A stretch of DNA of 64,000 nucleotides from Cordylochernes scorpioides (GCA_030710605.1 CP092865.1:139213505-139277504), one strand, 5' to 3'; shown: positions 20,840 through 32,035, counted from the first letter of the stretch. The notes: a model not told the origin generated them from the sequence alone. A program made the numbers and translations.

Positions 20840-21170
20840 TCATTACCAGTTGCAAATACGACACCGATCTGGAGCTTAAATTGACTTGTTCCATTATATG
20901 TATGTTCCATGTGTAAATACCTGTTTTTTTTTTCCTCTTTTCGCTCTCCAATTCTCCCATCCATATTTCCAAATCCATATTCTTATTTTTCATAGCATCG
21001 TTCAAATAATAATCTGTATATATCTATCATGTGTATACATAAGTATAATCTTACTCCATTTTTACCCCTTTGTATATTTCCCACTTTCATAGGTTTCTCC
21101 GTCTTGTAACCCCAAGGAGAATCCTCTGTAAGACCTATGTGTTTTAATAAAGGTTTGTGTGTGTGTGTAT
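20840..21170 (+). mobile_element. LINE 3' UTR fragment
   Basis: It ends with CCCCAAGGAGAATCCTCTGT, GTTTTAATAAAGG and a GT microsatellite. This is the same hairpin, AATAAAG and GT-rich plan as the LINE tail at 10851 and the repeat unit at 56985. Coding sequence is not seen upstream. Confidence 0.6.
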
Positions 21171-21705
21171 ATATCCGATCTGGATAATTGCGGGTGAAAC
21201 TATTTACAATAATTCATATTGTAGTTGAGTAGGTAACAGAATTATCCAAAAATATTTAAGAAAAAGAACATTGAATAAACATATACATTATACAAATAAG
21301 CAACAACATAAGCAGATAGAAGATATCGCATGGTTCATTACTTTAGAGTGACAATACTATTGTCAACAATACCTATTGTGTTGGTCATAGTGTTGAGAGT
21401 ACTCTACCAACATTGGTTATCCATTGTAAACACATGTTCCTTATTTACATAGTTTAAATACAACTGACATAGGAGTTATGTGACATCTTGGTTTAACCTC
21501 GCCATGGTATCCTTGAGTACCAATGAGGGTAAATTTTACTTTCTTCAAGTAGTTTATTATACGGTATGGATAGAAATTGTGCAAGCGAAAGGACTGATAT
21601 CCAAACTTTACATTGCTGGAAGGGTCGAAGATTAAATCCGACAATATTTTTAATTTTTATTTATTTATTAATAAATCAGGCCGGATATTGAAATATTAGC
21701 GTTTA

Positions 21706-21990
21706 TTACAGAGGAAACAAACAAAACAACAAACAAATTAGAACATAGAATTGTTTACTTACAAATTTACATGTATTATTCGACAGTTCATAAAATGTAT
21801 ATAGACAAAGTGGCTGATGTAAGAGAGTTAAATGATTTATCTCGGGGAACAAATGAAGTTTCACTTCTGTAAAGTTCGGACAGTCATAGATAAGGTGAAG
21901 AACAGTTTGTTCAGTTTCTCCGCAGGAACAATTTGGTGTTTCTGATAGATTTATGTAAGTATTTCTGGAATTTTCCTTGCTTACAATTAC
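21706..21990 (-). pseudogene. second LINE ORF2 C-terminal fragment
   Basis: On the minus strand about 85 open codons end at TAA (21706-21708). They include NCSCGETEQTVLHLIYDC, a C-x-C...H-x4-C zinc knuckle of LINE type, and a hydrophobic Cys-rich end. A run of ACAATT repeats lies upstream. It belongs to a different LINE family from 10426. It lies in the unpaired spacer. Confidence 0.7.
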
Positions 21991-22812
21991 AAATACAATT
22001 ACAATTATTTTATTTCCAAAGCGCTATTTCCCGCAAGGGATACTTGCGCCAAACAAGGAGAAAAGGTTATTTACATATGTTGAGTTTTCTATGATATTAT
22101 TTATTATTAATTTATTTTCTGTGATTATGTATATATTGACCGTTGACTGTTTTGTATATAATTGAGTTTTTTTAAATAAAGTGTGTGTGAATAGTTTTTT
22201 GGTCGTGCTTATTTTCTCTCTTTGGCTGAGGCGTTGGAATCACCATTGGGGTGTCGTTTGGGTAGTTAAAACTTATACAGTCCTCTAAAGAACGGCCTTT
22301 TTCTGTTAAGGACATAGAAACCTTAACAACATAAGTTATTTACATTATTCAACGCATTAAAACATTATAGATCCAGATTTTGTAGAAAGTTTAGAATGTA
22401 TTTACAAAATGAATTGAACTTTAAATATGATTTTTTATCGGAAATCAAATCGTTAAGTTCACAGTTTGTGATATGACTGAGTGACTATAAAATAGTTTTT
22501 CTTCAATATAAAAAGGTAAAATATCCCTATATTTACATACATGCTGCCAAATATTTGCTGCAATATGCCATCACGTTACAAGTTTGTTTCTCCACTTAAT
22601 CCATTTAAAAAATGCAGCAGAATATTCCCTAAATGTGTTTCCATATTTCTCAATAACTTAGAATCTCCAAAGACAATAACAGCATAAACAGAAGATCTAC
22701 CCCAACAGTTCCAGCATATTCAACGCAGATCATGCCAACCCCCATTGAAACTGTACCCACTACAACTGCCACTATTTTTATTTTTGATTTTTTAAATGTA
22801 TTTCTCTGAATC
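21991..22812. other. no gene seen (spacer next to the gap)
   Basis: AT-rich; it has an AAGCGCTATTTCCCGC block like that at 3920. The stretch has no counterpart in the right arm as assembled. Confidence 0.5.
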
Positions 22813-22912
22813 NNNNNNNNNNNNNNNNNNNNNNNNNNNNNNNNNNNNNNNNNNNNNNNNNNNNNNNNNNNNNNNNNNNNNNNNNNNNNNNNNNNNNNNN
22901 NNNNNNNNNNNN
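22813..22912. other. assembly gap, exactly 100 N
   Basis: A run of 100 N is a common placeholder for a scaffold join of unknown length. It falls between the two arms of the inverted repeat. Confidence 0.99.
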
Positions 22913-23224
22913 TCCTCAACTTGTGGTAAAATTTAAAACTTGGATAGGAGGAGTGAGAGGGCACTGAAACGTCAGGAGTTGAATAAATCTAGGTTATTGT
23001 GGCCGTGTTTTTCTCTGAATCTACTTCCAACGAATGATCTTCGTGAAGTTACTACAGATCAAAATCTTATTTTTTTCTTAAAATAATCACCTATACACTC
23101 AATACATTTTTCCATCCTTTGAACCCAAGATATAAAATCATTGGTTAATGTAGCTACATTTTTTCTGTGAATAAACTTTCAACCAAAAAATGATCTTCGT
23201 AAAGTTACTACTGATCGAAATCTT

Positions 23225-24370
23225 ATTTTTTCTTAAAATAATCACCTATACACTCAATACATTTGTCCATCATTTGAACTCAGGATACAAAAATTTGTTT
23301 TCCACTCATCTGGGCTCATGTCTTTAAGTATCTCTTGATAGCTCTTCACGGTAGCATCAGAACTTGTAAATTTGATTCCACGCAAACTTTCAACTTTTTG
23401 GAAACAAATAAAAGTGACAGGGAGAAAGATGAGGGCTGTATAGTGGGCATCCAATCTACTGAATCCGATTTTCTTCTCTTTTTTCAATCCATTGTTTTTT
23501 AAGCTTTGTGGGCTGTGGCATTGTTATGATGAAGGATTCCTCTGGTTTCATTCTTTGGCCCTTCATGCGTATAATATCCAATCCCCTAGGGAGGGAAAGT
23601 CTATACTTGGCTCTTTTCCATTTAGCTAAGGGTGGACAACACCCAGAATGGCTATCCTGGCTTAGCTAAGACTGGGATAAGTCTCCAATGCCATCCTAAT
23701 ATGTTGAAAGGACACTTACTTGTCATTGAAGTTGGAAATAATTTCAAGAAAAGAGGATGAATAGCTAGTAGGTCAATGGCATATGAATACGGAAGACAAT
23801 AGGACTATGAATAACCATTAATAATGTCATAACGAAACAGAACTTCGTAGTCGCCGGCCTTTATTAAGAATTCCACTATCTTCATGAAACAGAAGCGACA
23901 AGTTCAGTTGGTGCGAAGAAAGACGTCTTTGGGCCCAAAATTGACATTCCTTCTGCATAATTTTTCCCATGAAAATGTTCGATTGAGAGGACCAACTGGC
24001 TACTGTGGCTCTATCATTTTACAGCCAAGAACTGAAAATACCAAGTAAATGGGCAGTTTTTGTCTACAAACAACCCATTCAAACATGTTTACTTTGCTGT
24101 CTGTAGGCACTTTTAACACCTTGTTCTTCAACAGTCGACTACTGTTGATTGTCCTATGCTCTCTGTTGGAAGGCTTTTGTATAAATAATTCGGTTTTCGA
24201 GAATTTAGTTCCGGATTGTCTTGTAACGTGACCCAATTATATAACAGATAAAACTTTTCATACAATTGTGTAAATAAGCCCCATTACACCTACAAATATA
24301 GTGTAGTTGATTGTTATGTCTACCTATCAACAGTGAGTAGTATACATCAATGGTATTGAAGGAACCTGTT
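23225..24370 (-). pseudogene. mariner transposase pseudogene (mirror copy)
   Basis: The minus strand keeps KVESLRGIKFTSSDATV, YQEILKDMSPDEWKTNF and then the frame is lost; the corresponding mariner segment runs up to the final DEWK and GDYF region. A second partial copy of the C-terminal end follows at 23080-23200. Stops and frameshifts differ from those of the left copy. Confidence 0.65.
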
Positions 24371-24559
24371 TAAAGAGTCACATTAGTCTTGGGACTAATT
24401 CACCTGAAAAATGTTTTATATTTAGCAAGCTTGAACTTTTAGTATCCTTATTATGTTAATGGTAATATTTTGTGAAGAAATTTTATTTACAATTTTTTTT
24501 TTCAAATTTATAAGTACATTTAAGAAAGAGAATGAAATTCTTATTAAAAAATCACATAG

Positions 24560-24890
24560 TATTAAGGGCCAAATCCAAATAAATAGTGTGACGTTTCGGT
24601 AACAGCGTTGTTACCATCTTCAGACAAAAGTAGTGAATGAGAAATTTTACCACAGAATGTTTTAAATAGTTACTGTTATCAAGTGTGTAAACAAGACTGT
24701 TTAAACTTTTTATCTGTTATCTTGTTTACACACTTGATAACAGTAACTATTTAAAACATTCTGTGGTAAAATTTCTCATTCAGTACTTTTGTCTGAACGC
24801 TGTTACCGAAACGTCGCACACTATTTATTTATTTGGAATTGGTCTTATTACCTTGTGTTTATAATCTATAATCCAAATTGTGCCTCTTTC
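24560..24890. repeat. foldback with HHR-like cores (mirror of 18370-18900)
   Basis: Two inverted copies are separated by a long hairpin at 24650-24770 built on ACTGTTATCAAGTGTGTAAA. The first core (minus strand, 24590-24623) keeps CTGAAGA, GGTAACA/TGTTACC and GAAACGTC. The second, near 24795, has lost half of stem II. Confidence 0.7.
24590..24623 (-). ncRNA. minimal hammerhead-like core
   Basis: Same layout as 18822-18855, on the minus strand. All boxes are intact; helix I is short. Confidence 0.4.
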
Positions 24891-24899
24891 ATTCTTATA

Positions 24900-25290
24900 A
24901 AAAATAAATCGTGACAAACGCCTCATTGCTACCGTATGCTACCTTTGACCCTAGACTCCGCCCTAGACTGACAAGGGCCATTAGCCCGAAACCACGGTGT
25001 CTAGGTAGACACTTCTCAAATTGCAAAGCTGGTGTTGTGGTTTTGTCATCGACTTGAGTCCGCTAGTTTGAGGAGACAATCAATAGATGACGCTTTGTTT
25101 TAGCGTCTATTTTGCCGGGAGAGGCGACCTTTATGGGGTTCACACGTATCAATATCAGGATAATTGCAATAAGTTAAATTGGCCGTTTTAATTTAATAAA
25201 GAAACTTCTTGCAATCATCCTTATTGATATAAGTTATTCCGACAGATGGCGCAAGTGATCAGTAACTTTCAGATGCACGACTATAAGATG
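24900..25290 (+). mobile_element. HHR-bearing element (mirror of 17985-18300)
   Basis: The HHR core at 24961-25010 reads CTGACAA, GGGC-CATTA-GCCC, GAAA and GTGTC. G8 is replaced by A, which should abolish cleavage. The tail CCGACAGATGGCGCAAGTG ends near 25255. Confidence 0.6.
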
Positions 25291-26032
25291 TCATTTTAAT
25301 AGGATTGGGGTGTATTTAACACAATAATGTATACAAATCTCCCAGGAATTCTTAAAAAAAAGGAACAAAAGGTTGTGTATTGGACAATGGATATGTTGAT
25401 CTTTGGAAATGTTGCAGACTTTCGAGAATGCATATATTCAAAAGGCTGTTTAGTTAAAACGTTATATGTATGATGTAAATAGCTTTACCATATTATTTTC
25501 TACATAAATTATATTTTTATTTTATTGTTTATTTCATAGATGAATTCTGTGACGCTGAGAAGTCCAGACGGCGCTGATGTAGATATAAATATTGTTTTTT
25601 TTTTTTTTTGCTGTGTCTCAGAATGCTTACCAGAATAGCATGTAGAAGACGGACTAATTGATACTTTTTTTTTGCTTAGTAGAGTTAGGTAGACTTTCTT
25701 TTATTATCAAATATGTAAATTTACTATATTTTTGTTAAGTTTTTTTTTCTCTCAAGATTGAGGTATTCTACCTGTTAAGATTCCTCAAGTTTGTTATTAC
25801 CATTAATTTTGTAAAACTTTGACGATTGGTTACTAAATAAACCCGTCAAGAGTGGAGTGTTTTGATCTTCTTTAATCAAAAGGCCTCGACTGCTCAATAT
25901 CCTCTCACCACCAGCACCATTTTTTTTTAATATAAATTAAATATAATATGTATCTAGAGAGATACCTCTCCCTTTAAATATTCATTAAAACGATGTATTA
26001 ATACAATACACTGCGGCCTGTGATTGTAAAAC
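25291..26032. other. no gene recognised
   Basis: Mirror of 17400-17984; nothing identified. Confidence 0.4.
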
Positions 26033-26395
26033 AACACTTGAAGTTACACCGCATGAGTTTCTTTTTAATGAAAAATCAAAATTTATTTCAAGGTCAAATA
26101 TTGACTATTTCTAATATTTAATATTAAATGATGTTTATGACAAGGTTGTCAAAGACATTTTAAATTCAAATAAAAACCCTACAATTGATGAAGTCTACAA
26201 AAGAATTAAGGTAATTATGGATTATAACATCACTGATGGAAAGAAAAATAGAGCCTTAGTTCTTATAAATACATACAAGATTATAAATCCTCAAAAAGGT
26301 TAGAAATAGTTAATGTTTCACCTTGAAATAAATTTTGATTTTTCATTGAAAACAAACTCATGCGATGTAACTTCAAGTGTCGTTTTACGATGTAT
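26033..26395 (+). mobile_element. foldback with captured gene fragment (mirror copy)
   Basis: Family B-type arms enclose the prenyl-synthase-like fragment at 26115-26303. Its arms are slightly more diverged from each other than in the left copy. Confidence 0.75.
26115..26303 (+). pseudogene. farnesyl-diphosphate-synthase-like exon fragment (mirror copy)
   Basis: 62 open codons with VYDKVVKDILNSNKNPTIDE, then the RIKVIMDYN and GKKNRALVL motifs, ending NPQKG and a stop. It is nearly identical to 16984-17190 except at the 3' edge, where PPKRLEM is replaced after a one-base change. No start codon, catalytic motif or splice-confirmed ends. Confidence 0.65.
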
Positions 26396-26824
26396 TATGT
26401 TCATCTCCCTTGTAAAACCACTTTACTAGTAATGATAAATTAACCACAAACCACACCAGTTTCGTTAATAAATGTATATAGTTTGATAATAATGTTTTAT
26501 AAAAATCCTCAAACACCTAGATCTATCCAGGTATGATCGTTCCTAACATGTTGTCGGATTGTGCGATGCCAGATGAGGCAGCTGGGCGAGACCTGCTAAG
26601 TTATCAGCATGGCCCCAAAACTGAAGCCGTAAATTAAGAATTGGAACACCCTATCGTCTGCCTTTTCCCCACTTTTCTTCTTTCTTCTAACACATCGTTT
26701 GGTATTCTTTTTGTCTGATTTTCTTTTTCATTAGCGTTACTCTGATGGAAAGTCATTTGCTACTTTTCTATGTTCGAAATATTTCCAACTACATATATTA
26801 ATATTTTTGTTTTGAAAATAGAGC

Positions 26825-27300
26825 AATCCATGAATAAATCTTTAATTAAAAAATCATATATTGGATCAAAATCATTTATTTCACCAATATTTCAGTTGGC
26901 TGAACGTCAACCTTTATCAAGGTATTATAACATTAATGTGTGTCAACAACAAACTCAGCGCCACATAACGTCAACAGCATTAAGTTTTTAAAATATTTTG
27001 TTATATTAAATGGGGAGAAAAAAAATTGATATATATATTTATATTATGGACAAAATATAAATATAAATGTGTCCATAATATAAAAATATATATTAATTTT
27101 TTTCTCCCCATTGAATATAACAAAATAATTTAAAAATTTAATGCTGTTGACGCTATGTGGCGCTGAGTTTGTTGTTGACACACTTTAAAATGTTATAACA
27201 CCTTGATATAGGTTGGCGTTCAGCCAACTGAAATATTGGTAAAATAAATGATATTTTGATCCAATATATGATTTTTTAATTAAAGATTTATTAATATGAT
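26825..27300. mobile_element. foldback element, family C (mirror copy)
   Basis: Arms match 16015-16495. The AT-rich turn is near 27065. Confidence 0.8.
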
Positions 27301-27559
27301 AATCCCTTCAGTAAATTTATAAATAAAAGACAATTTGCTGTGGGAAGAGTTTCTTTTTTTATATATATATAACGGCAATACAAGCTTTCGGGTGTAACAT
27401 TCCTTCAACAGGTGTACCTACTTCCATGAAAAATAGACACTTCGGCCAGTTAGAGTTTTTTTTTATTTTAACGTCTTGCCAAATGCTTTATTTTTATTTA
27501 CTTCTCCAGACAAAAAATATATATACCAAAATCGATAACTAATATGGTTCAAATTACAT

Positions 27560-27722
27560 TAATAGGTACCGCTCAGCAAGAGCAACCTAGTTCATGATAA
27601 TTGAAACAGTGAATAATATATGTGAAGGTTATTCACATATTAAACAAAATTTTAACGCGGGATTCAATCCCGGTTCATGACTGTCGGGAATCGAGCGTGT
27701 TATCCTCTCATCCACCGACTTT
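27560..27722 (-). mobile_element. SINE-like element, single head (mirror copy)
   Basis: Minus-strand counterpart of 15598-15780, with one copy of the 42-bp head. Next to it (27727-27765) ACAAAAGATTTTTGTC is followed by GAAACGTT, a possible HHR-strand remnant. Confidence 0.6.
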
Positions 27723-28104
27723 GTTGATCCAGACAAAGACAAAAGATTTTTGTCGAAACGTTGAGAAAATAAAGAAACTAACTGGCCGAAATGTCTAGTT
27801 TTCATAGAACTATGAATGCCGGCCAGGCAGCCTCTATATTTACGATAGGTATACCTACGTTACTAGAATTTAATTATAGGACAATAACACGCCATCTATA
27901 TTTAAGAAAAGAAAACATTTAAGCATGTAAGTTTCTTTTATGCAAATATACCTCATATAGATTCCTATATAAAGCTTTTTGTTACCTTAGTTTGCTACCT
28001 GTTGAAGGGCGTGACTGCCCGAAAGCTTGTCACACGTTTATCTGAATAAAAATTCTTTTCTCCTTAATTTTTATTACTATTTATATATGTTTCTTTTATA
28101 TATA

Positions 28105-28255
28105 CAAAAAGGTTCTACTGTCCTTACTGCGATGAAAAATATATTGGGAAGGCTTAGGTCCTCAGTGGTGAATCCTCCCAACGAATTAGCCAATTTAATC
28201 TACCAGACCAGTATAATAGATATACCTGTCGAAGGGTTGTTATACCTGAAAGCTT
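28105..28255 (-). mobile_element. element A, degenerate (mirror of 15085-15210)
   Basis: TTCTACTGTCCTTACTGCG end; the core is mutated to CTGAGGA and lacks GAAA. Confidence 0.6.
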
Positions 28256-28305
28256 GTATTGTCGTGATAGAAAGAAACTTTTCCCTTAGTAAATCGTCTT
28301 ATATA

Positions 28306-28481
28306 CAGTTAAACCTGTCTATAAACCCCCTCTAAATAGCGCCTTCCTCTCTATAGCACCCGATTTTAAACATTAAAATGTAAACATTTTACATTAAAAG
28401 TGACCTGTTTATAGCACCCCCTTTCTATAGCACACTATTTTGGTGAGTCCCAAGAGGGGGCGCTATAGACAGGTTTAACTG
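28306..28481. mobile_element. TA-flanked MITE, right-arm only
   Basis: 176 bp with inverted ends CAGTTAAACCTGTCTATA/complement and TA on each side. The left arm retains the empty target (TCTTATATACATATG), so the insertion followed the arm split. Relatives: 52342-52428 and 53978-54222. The ends suggest a Tc1/mariner/pogo-type mobiliser. Confidence 0.9.
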
Positions 28482-28639
28482 TATATGTAAATTAAATTAT
28501 ATTGGTTGGTGCCTAATTATTGAGGCTTTTTTTATCCTCAACTCTTTTTTATTCTTTTAAATTAACGTTTTTGTTATACTTTTCAATAAGAATAATCCTC
28601 TCTATACTTTAAGATAATTAAATTCCATACCAAAAATCT

Positions 28640-28950
28640 ACATACCCATATTCGCCATAGTATTCTCAACCACTTCAAGAAAGGTTGGAACATAGAAACA
28701 TAGCCATTAGCAGAATATTGACGAAAGAACTATCAGAAAAAAACAAGCGTTAAAAGATAATTAGCAAATGAAAAAAAGAAGAGGCTGGCCATCTAAATGT
28801 CAATAACCAGACAGTTTTGGCAGCCATATTGAAGAGGACGAAAACTTTCCAATGAGAATATTGTACGAAAAATTCAATATGAACAATTCGTTAATAGTCA
28901 ATGTCGTATATTTATATTTTAATAATATAATATAATATAATATGGTATAT
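28640..28950 (+). pseudogene. mariner (irritans-like) N-terminal relic (mirror copy)
   Basis: Reads HIRHSILNHFKKGWN, typical of the first helix of irritans-type mariner transposases. NNQTVLAAI and, one frame on, EEDENFPMRILYEKFNMNN follow. A frameshift separates the last two. No catalytic domain. Confidence 0.65.
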
Positions 28951-29214
28951 AATATATTAATATAATAATAAAATATTAAATCCACAGATTCTGCGATATA
29001 TTGTATATATATCATAACATATAATTTATCATCATATAATTCGATTATTAACTTGTAATTCTTAAGCTTGCATCTAATACGGTGTAATATAATAAAAGTC
29101 ATTTAAATAAATAAAGCCTAAAATATATTTCTACTTTTAAATCAACCTAAAAACACCACAGTCAACATAACCCAGAATAAGAAATTCCAACTATTTTTAG
29201 ATGCGTATGATTCT

Positions 29215-29335
29215 TTTCTAAAACAATTTTCTACTATCCTTACCGCAATGATAAAATATTGGGAGAGTCTAGCTCATTCGTGGTCAACCAGCGGTTTCAC
29301 CGTTGCAGTAAGGGCAGTAGAAAATTTATTTCAAA
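29215..29335 (-). mobile_element. element A fragment (mirror of 13845-13960)
   Basis: Shortened core between TTCTACTATCC and GGGCAGTAGAA ends. Confidence 0.55.
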
Positions 29336-29469
29336 AGAAACATTCGACAAAAATAGTTGTAATTTCTTATAATAGATGGCGTACTAATTCATAATACCAC
29401 AGAATAACCATTTGAAGACTTTCTGTTGAAAACTACAATAATACTAAGTCTAATAATATTTAGTTATAA

Positions 29470-29705
29470 AACAACACTTAAAGTTTCACCGCATAAGTTT
29501 CTTTTCTGTGAAAAATCAATATTTATTTCAAAGAGAAATATTTACTATTTCTAACTTTTCTTTTTTCCGTTCGCCATTACTCTTCATATTTTCACCCTTT
29601 CATACTTCATCCAAAAAAGTTAGAAATAGTAAATATTTCTCTTTGAAATAAATATTGATTTTTCACAGAAAAGAAACTTATGCGGTGAAACTTTAAGTGT
29701 TGTTT
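29470..29705. mobile_element. foldback MITE, family B (mirror copy)
   Basis: Arms of about 100 bp with AAAACAACACTTAAAGTTTC and its complement, meeting near 29580. Confidence 0.8.
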
Positions 29706-29944
29706 TATAATTATACGCCGCAGTCCTTTATAATGTATTTAGTTAGTAATTTCTTAGTATTCATATTGCAACAAAGTATTTTTAAAATTTTATTAGTTTT
29801 ATTAACAGAGTGGTCATTTTTATGTTTATATTTTGCTACTCTGTAAATTTCCCTCGTGTCTTATCTTTTGTTTTCCATTCATAGTTTGTTCTTGCCCGAT
29901 ATAAATTGCTGTCTCATCCTGAAGTTTTTGTCTTCCCTAATTTT

Positions 29945-30250
29945 CCACGTGGCAATATATTGAATGTAATTCTACTGTCCTATAAGCTTTTGTCCATAGT
30001 TTTCTTGAAAACCATTTCTGAGATTTCATCCTTCCGTGCTGCGTATATAAGCAGAATCGTCCAATACAGTATTAGAGCTTCTGAGAAGCGGTCTGGTGGA
30101 TTAAATTGGCGAAACCGCTGGGAGGGTTCACCACTGATAAGCCAAGCCCTCCCAATATATTTTTTTTCATCGCAGTAAGGACAGTAGAGGTTTGTATTAT
30201 GTATAAAAGAAACATTCGTGCTTTTAAATCCTTTCAATTTATATGTAATG
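29945..30250 (+). mobile_element. element A, uninterrupted copy
   Basis: Runs from ATTCTACTGTCCTATAAGC through the core to GCAGTAAGGACAGTAGAGG and an outer arm AAACATTCGTGCTTTTAAA. It shows what the left copy (12768-13490) was before its GC-rich insertion. Confidence 0.8.
30087..30145 (+). ncRNA. hammerhead-like motif, permuted order, one core base lost
   Basis: AGCGGT-C (30087-30093), TGGTG (30094-30098), TTGGC-GAAA (30106-30114), ACCGCT (30114-30119), CACCA (30129-30133), CTGATAA (30134-30140), GCCAA (30141-30145). Helices I, II and III are perfect at 5, 5 and 6 bp, and the triplet is GTC. The conserved G8 is A, so this copy should be inactive. Confidence 0.5.
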
Positions 30251-30787
30251 TTTACCTATACATTGTGGATAGTAATTACATAGCAGTATAGTAGTTATAT
30301 CATCCTGATAGTTAATGGGTTTTACTAAACCGTTTTTTAACAAAGATGAAATCCTGATTCTTCTCAGCATGCGTCAGTCCAATGCTGCCTTGTTATTCCT
30401 TACAATTTTCTCTCTCTCTTGAATCTTTTCAGAATAACTTCAGTTTACCGATTAGGATGAACTTCTTGCTTAATCTTCCTGATTAAATATTTTTGCTTTT
30501 GAGATTTATACCAATAGTATTTAGTCATTTCTTTTTATCTCTGGTTGGATCCTTACTGTTATTTTACTACGGGGAACCTGGGATTACATTTTGTCGTTGG
30601 AATACAATAACACGTCATTTATATGTAAGAAATGAAATCATTAAGCGAGCAAGTGTTTCTTTTTACATATAAAACAAACTTTTATTGTCTCGAGTATCAT
30701 CGGTGACGAAAATATAATGGCTATTACAATGTGCACGATCGGTCAAATAATAAAGCAATGAAAATGTTGATATATATATATATGGAG

Positions 30788-31063
30788 TACACCCATACCT
30801 CGCTTTGCGTCGGGGTTGCGTTCCAAAAAAAAAACACGACGTAAATTGAAACGACGCAAAGTGAAAATATGTGAAGGCGCAATCAAAAACAAAGGTGTTG
30901 CTCTATTTTAGGGAAAAAAATTAAAGACTCGAATCCAAAACAACACAACTTCGAAAATCTAACGACGCACAGTGAAAATCAGTAAAAATTAAGCAGCGAC
31001 GCAACTTCGAAAAAAAAAAAAAAACGCAAAACGAAACGACGCAAAGCGAGGTATATTGGTGTA
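30788..31063. mobile_element. pogo/Tigger-like MITE (mirror copy)
   Basis: Ends ACCTCGCTTTGCGTCG and complement. Counterpart of 11988-12259. Confidence 0.75.
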
Positions 31064-31360
31064 TTATAAAATAAATAAAGCTTCCAGGGTTAAGTTTCTT
31101 GTGTAACTTTTTTATTTTCAAGCTTTTGGACTTGTCAGTCCTTCAACAGGATTATCACGTTAACAACTTAATAATAATTTTTATATACACATTATTATTT
31201 ACATATTTTAAATACTTATTATATTTTGAGAGAAAAATATATTACATTATTTCTGTTTGTAAAACAAAATTTTGAAAATATACGTGCATGGTGGATGATA
31301 CATGCTGGTTGAATGATATCTCGAGAATTCGTATATGAAATATAAATATATAATATAAAA

Positions 31361-31824
31361 TTAAGAAAAATATTCCGATAGATGGCGCAAGCCATCAGCA
31401 ACTTTCAGTTGCACAATAAGGAGATGCCTTTTTCTTAATTTATCCACCTTATTCCAGTACAATATCACATTTGTACAATGTTTCACATTGTGTAGCGTCC
31501 TCACGCAATTCTGGCCTTAACTACCCGTTTCATGATTTTTCAGGATGCCTTAATGACCAATTTTTTGGTCGTTGAGGTACAGCTTGCACCACGCTGATGA
31601 GGGCCAACAGCCCGAAACGCGTCCGTGGTTAGCTTTTCTTGATTAATCAAGAATAGGTATTTGGCCAATTCTGGAATAATTAAAAATCAACGAGAATAGT
31701 TGATATTTATTCCGATAGATGGCGCAAGCCATCAGCAACTTTCAGTTGCACGATAAGGAGATGCCTTTTTCTTAATTTATGCACCTTATCCCAGTACAAT
31801 ATCACATTTGTACTATTTTTTCAC
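31361..31824 (+). mobile_element. retrozyme-like insertion: partial dimer of a 337-bp HHR unit
   Basis: The insertion is flanked by an 11-bp duplication ATAATATAAAA (31350-31360 and 31825-31835) and is absent from the left arm. A 106-bp direct repeat (31371-31476 and 31708-31813), offset by 337 bp, shows about 1.3 head-to-tail units. Each repeat starts TATTCCGATAGATGGCGC. One complete HHR lies between the repeats. Head-to-tail units with one self-cleaving ribozyme per unit are the hallmark of retrozymes copied from circular or multimeric RNA. No protein is encoded, so it would depend on another element. Confidence 0.75.
31588..31629 (+). ncRNA. type I hammerhead ribozyme, complete
   Basis: Helix I ACCACG (31588-31593)/CGTGGT (31624-31629), core CTGATGA (31594-31600), helix II GGGC/GCCC with loop CAACA (31601-31613), core GAAA (31614-31617), then a cleavage triplet GTC with the predicted cut after 31623. 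Helix III strands form the self-complementary word ACGCGT (31617-31622). Its hairpin would be too tight alone, as in the minimal HHRs of Penelope-like elements that are proposed to cleave as dimers. Every conserved core position is present. Confidence 0.85.
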
Positions 31825-31952
31825 ATAATATAAAATATCTGAATGAATATAATATGAAATATCTATTAGATCTTTCATATAAGGTTATATATGGTTAAAT
31901 ACTAGGGAAGTAAATAGATATAAAGATATATTGAGTAAAAATATCAGTTCTC

Positions 31953-32035
31953 CAGAGATGTGGGATTCGATCCCGGTTCGTAGCGGTGGAAAACCAACGG
32001 TTTAGACCACCCATTCGTGTCTCCCCAGAACCCTA
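31953..32035 (-). mobile_element. tRNA-like SINE head fragment (mirror copy)
   Basis: Minus strand GTTGGTTTTCCACCGCTACG and B-box-like GGGATCGAATCCC. Counterpart of 11033-11128. Confidence 0.6.
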
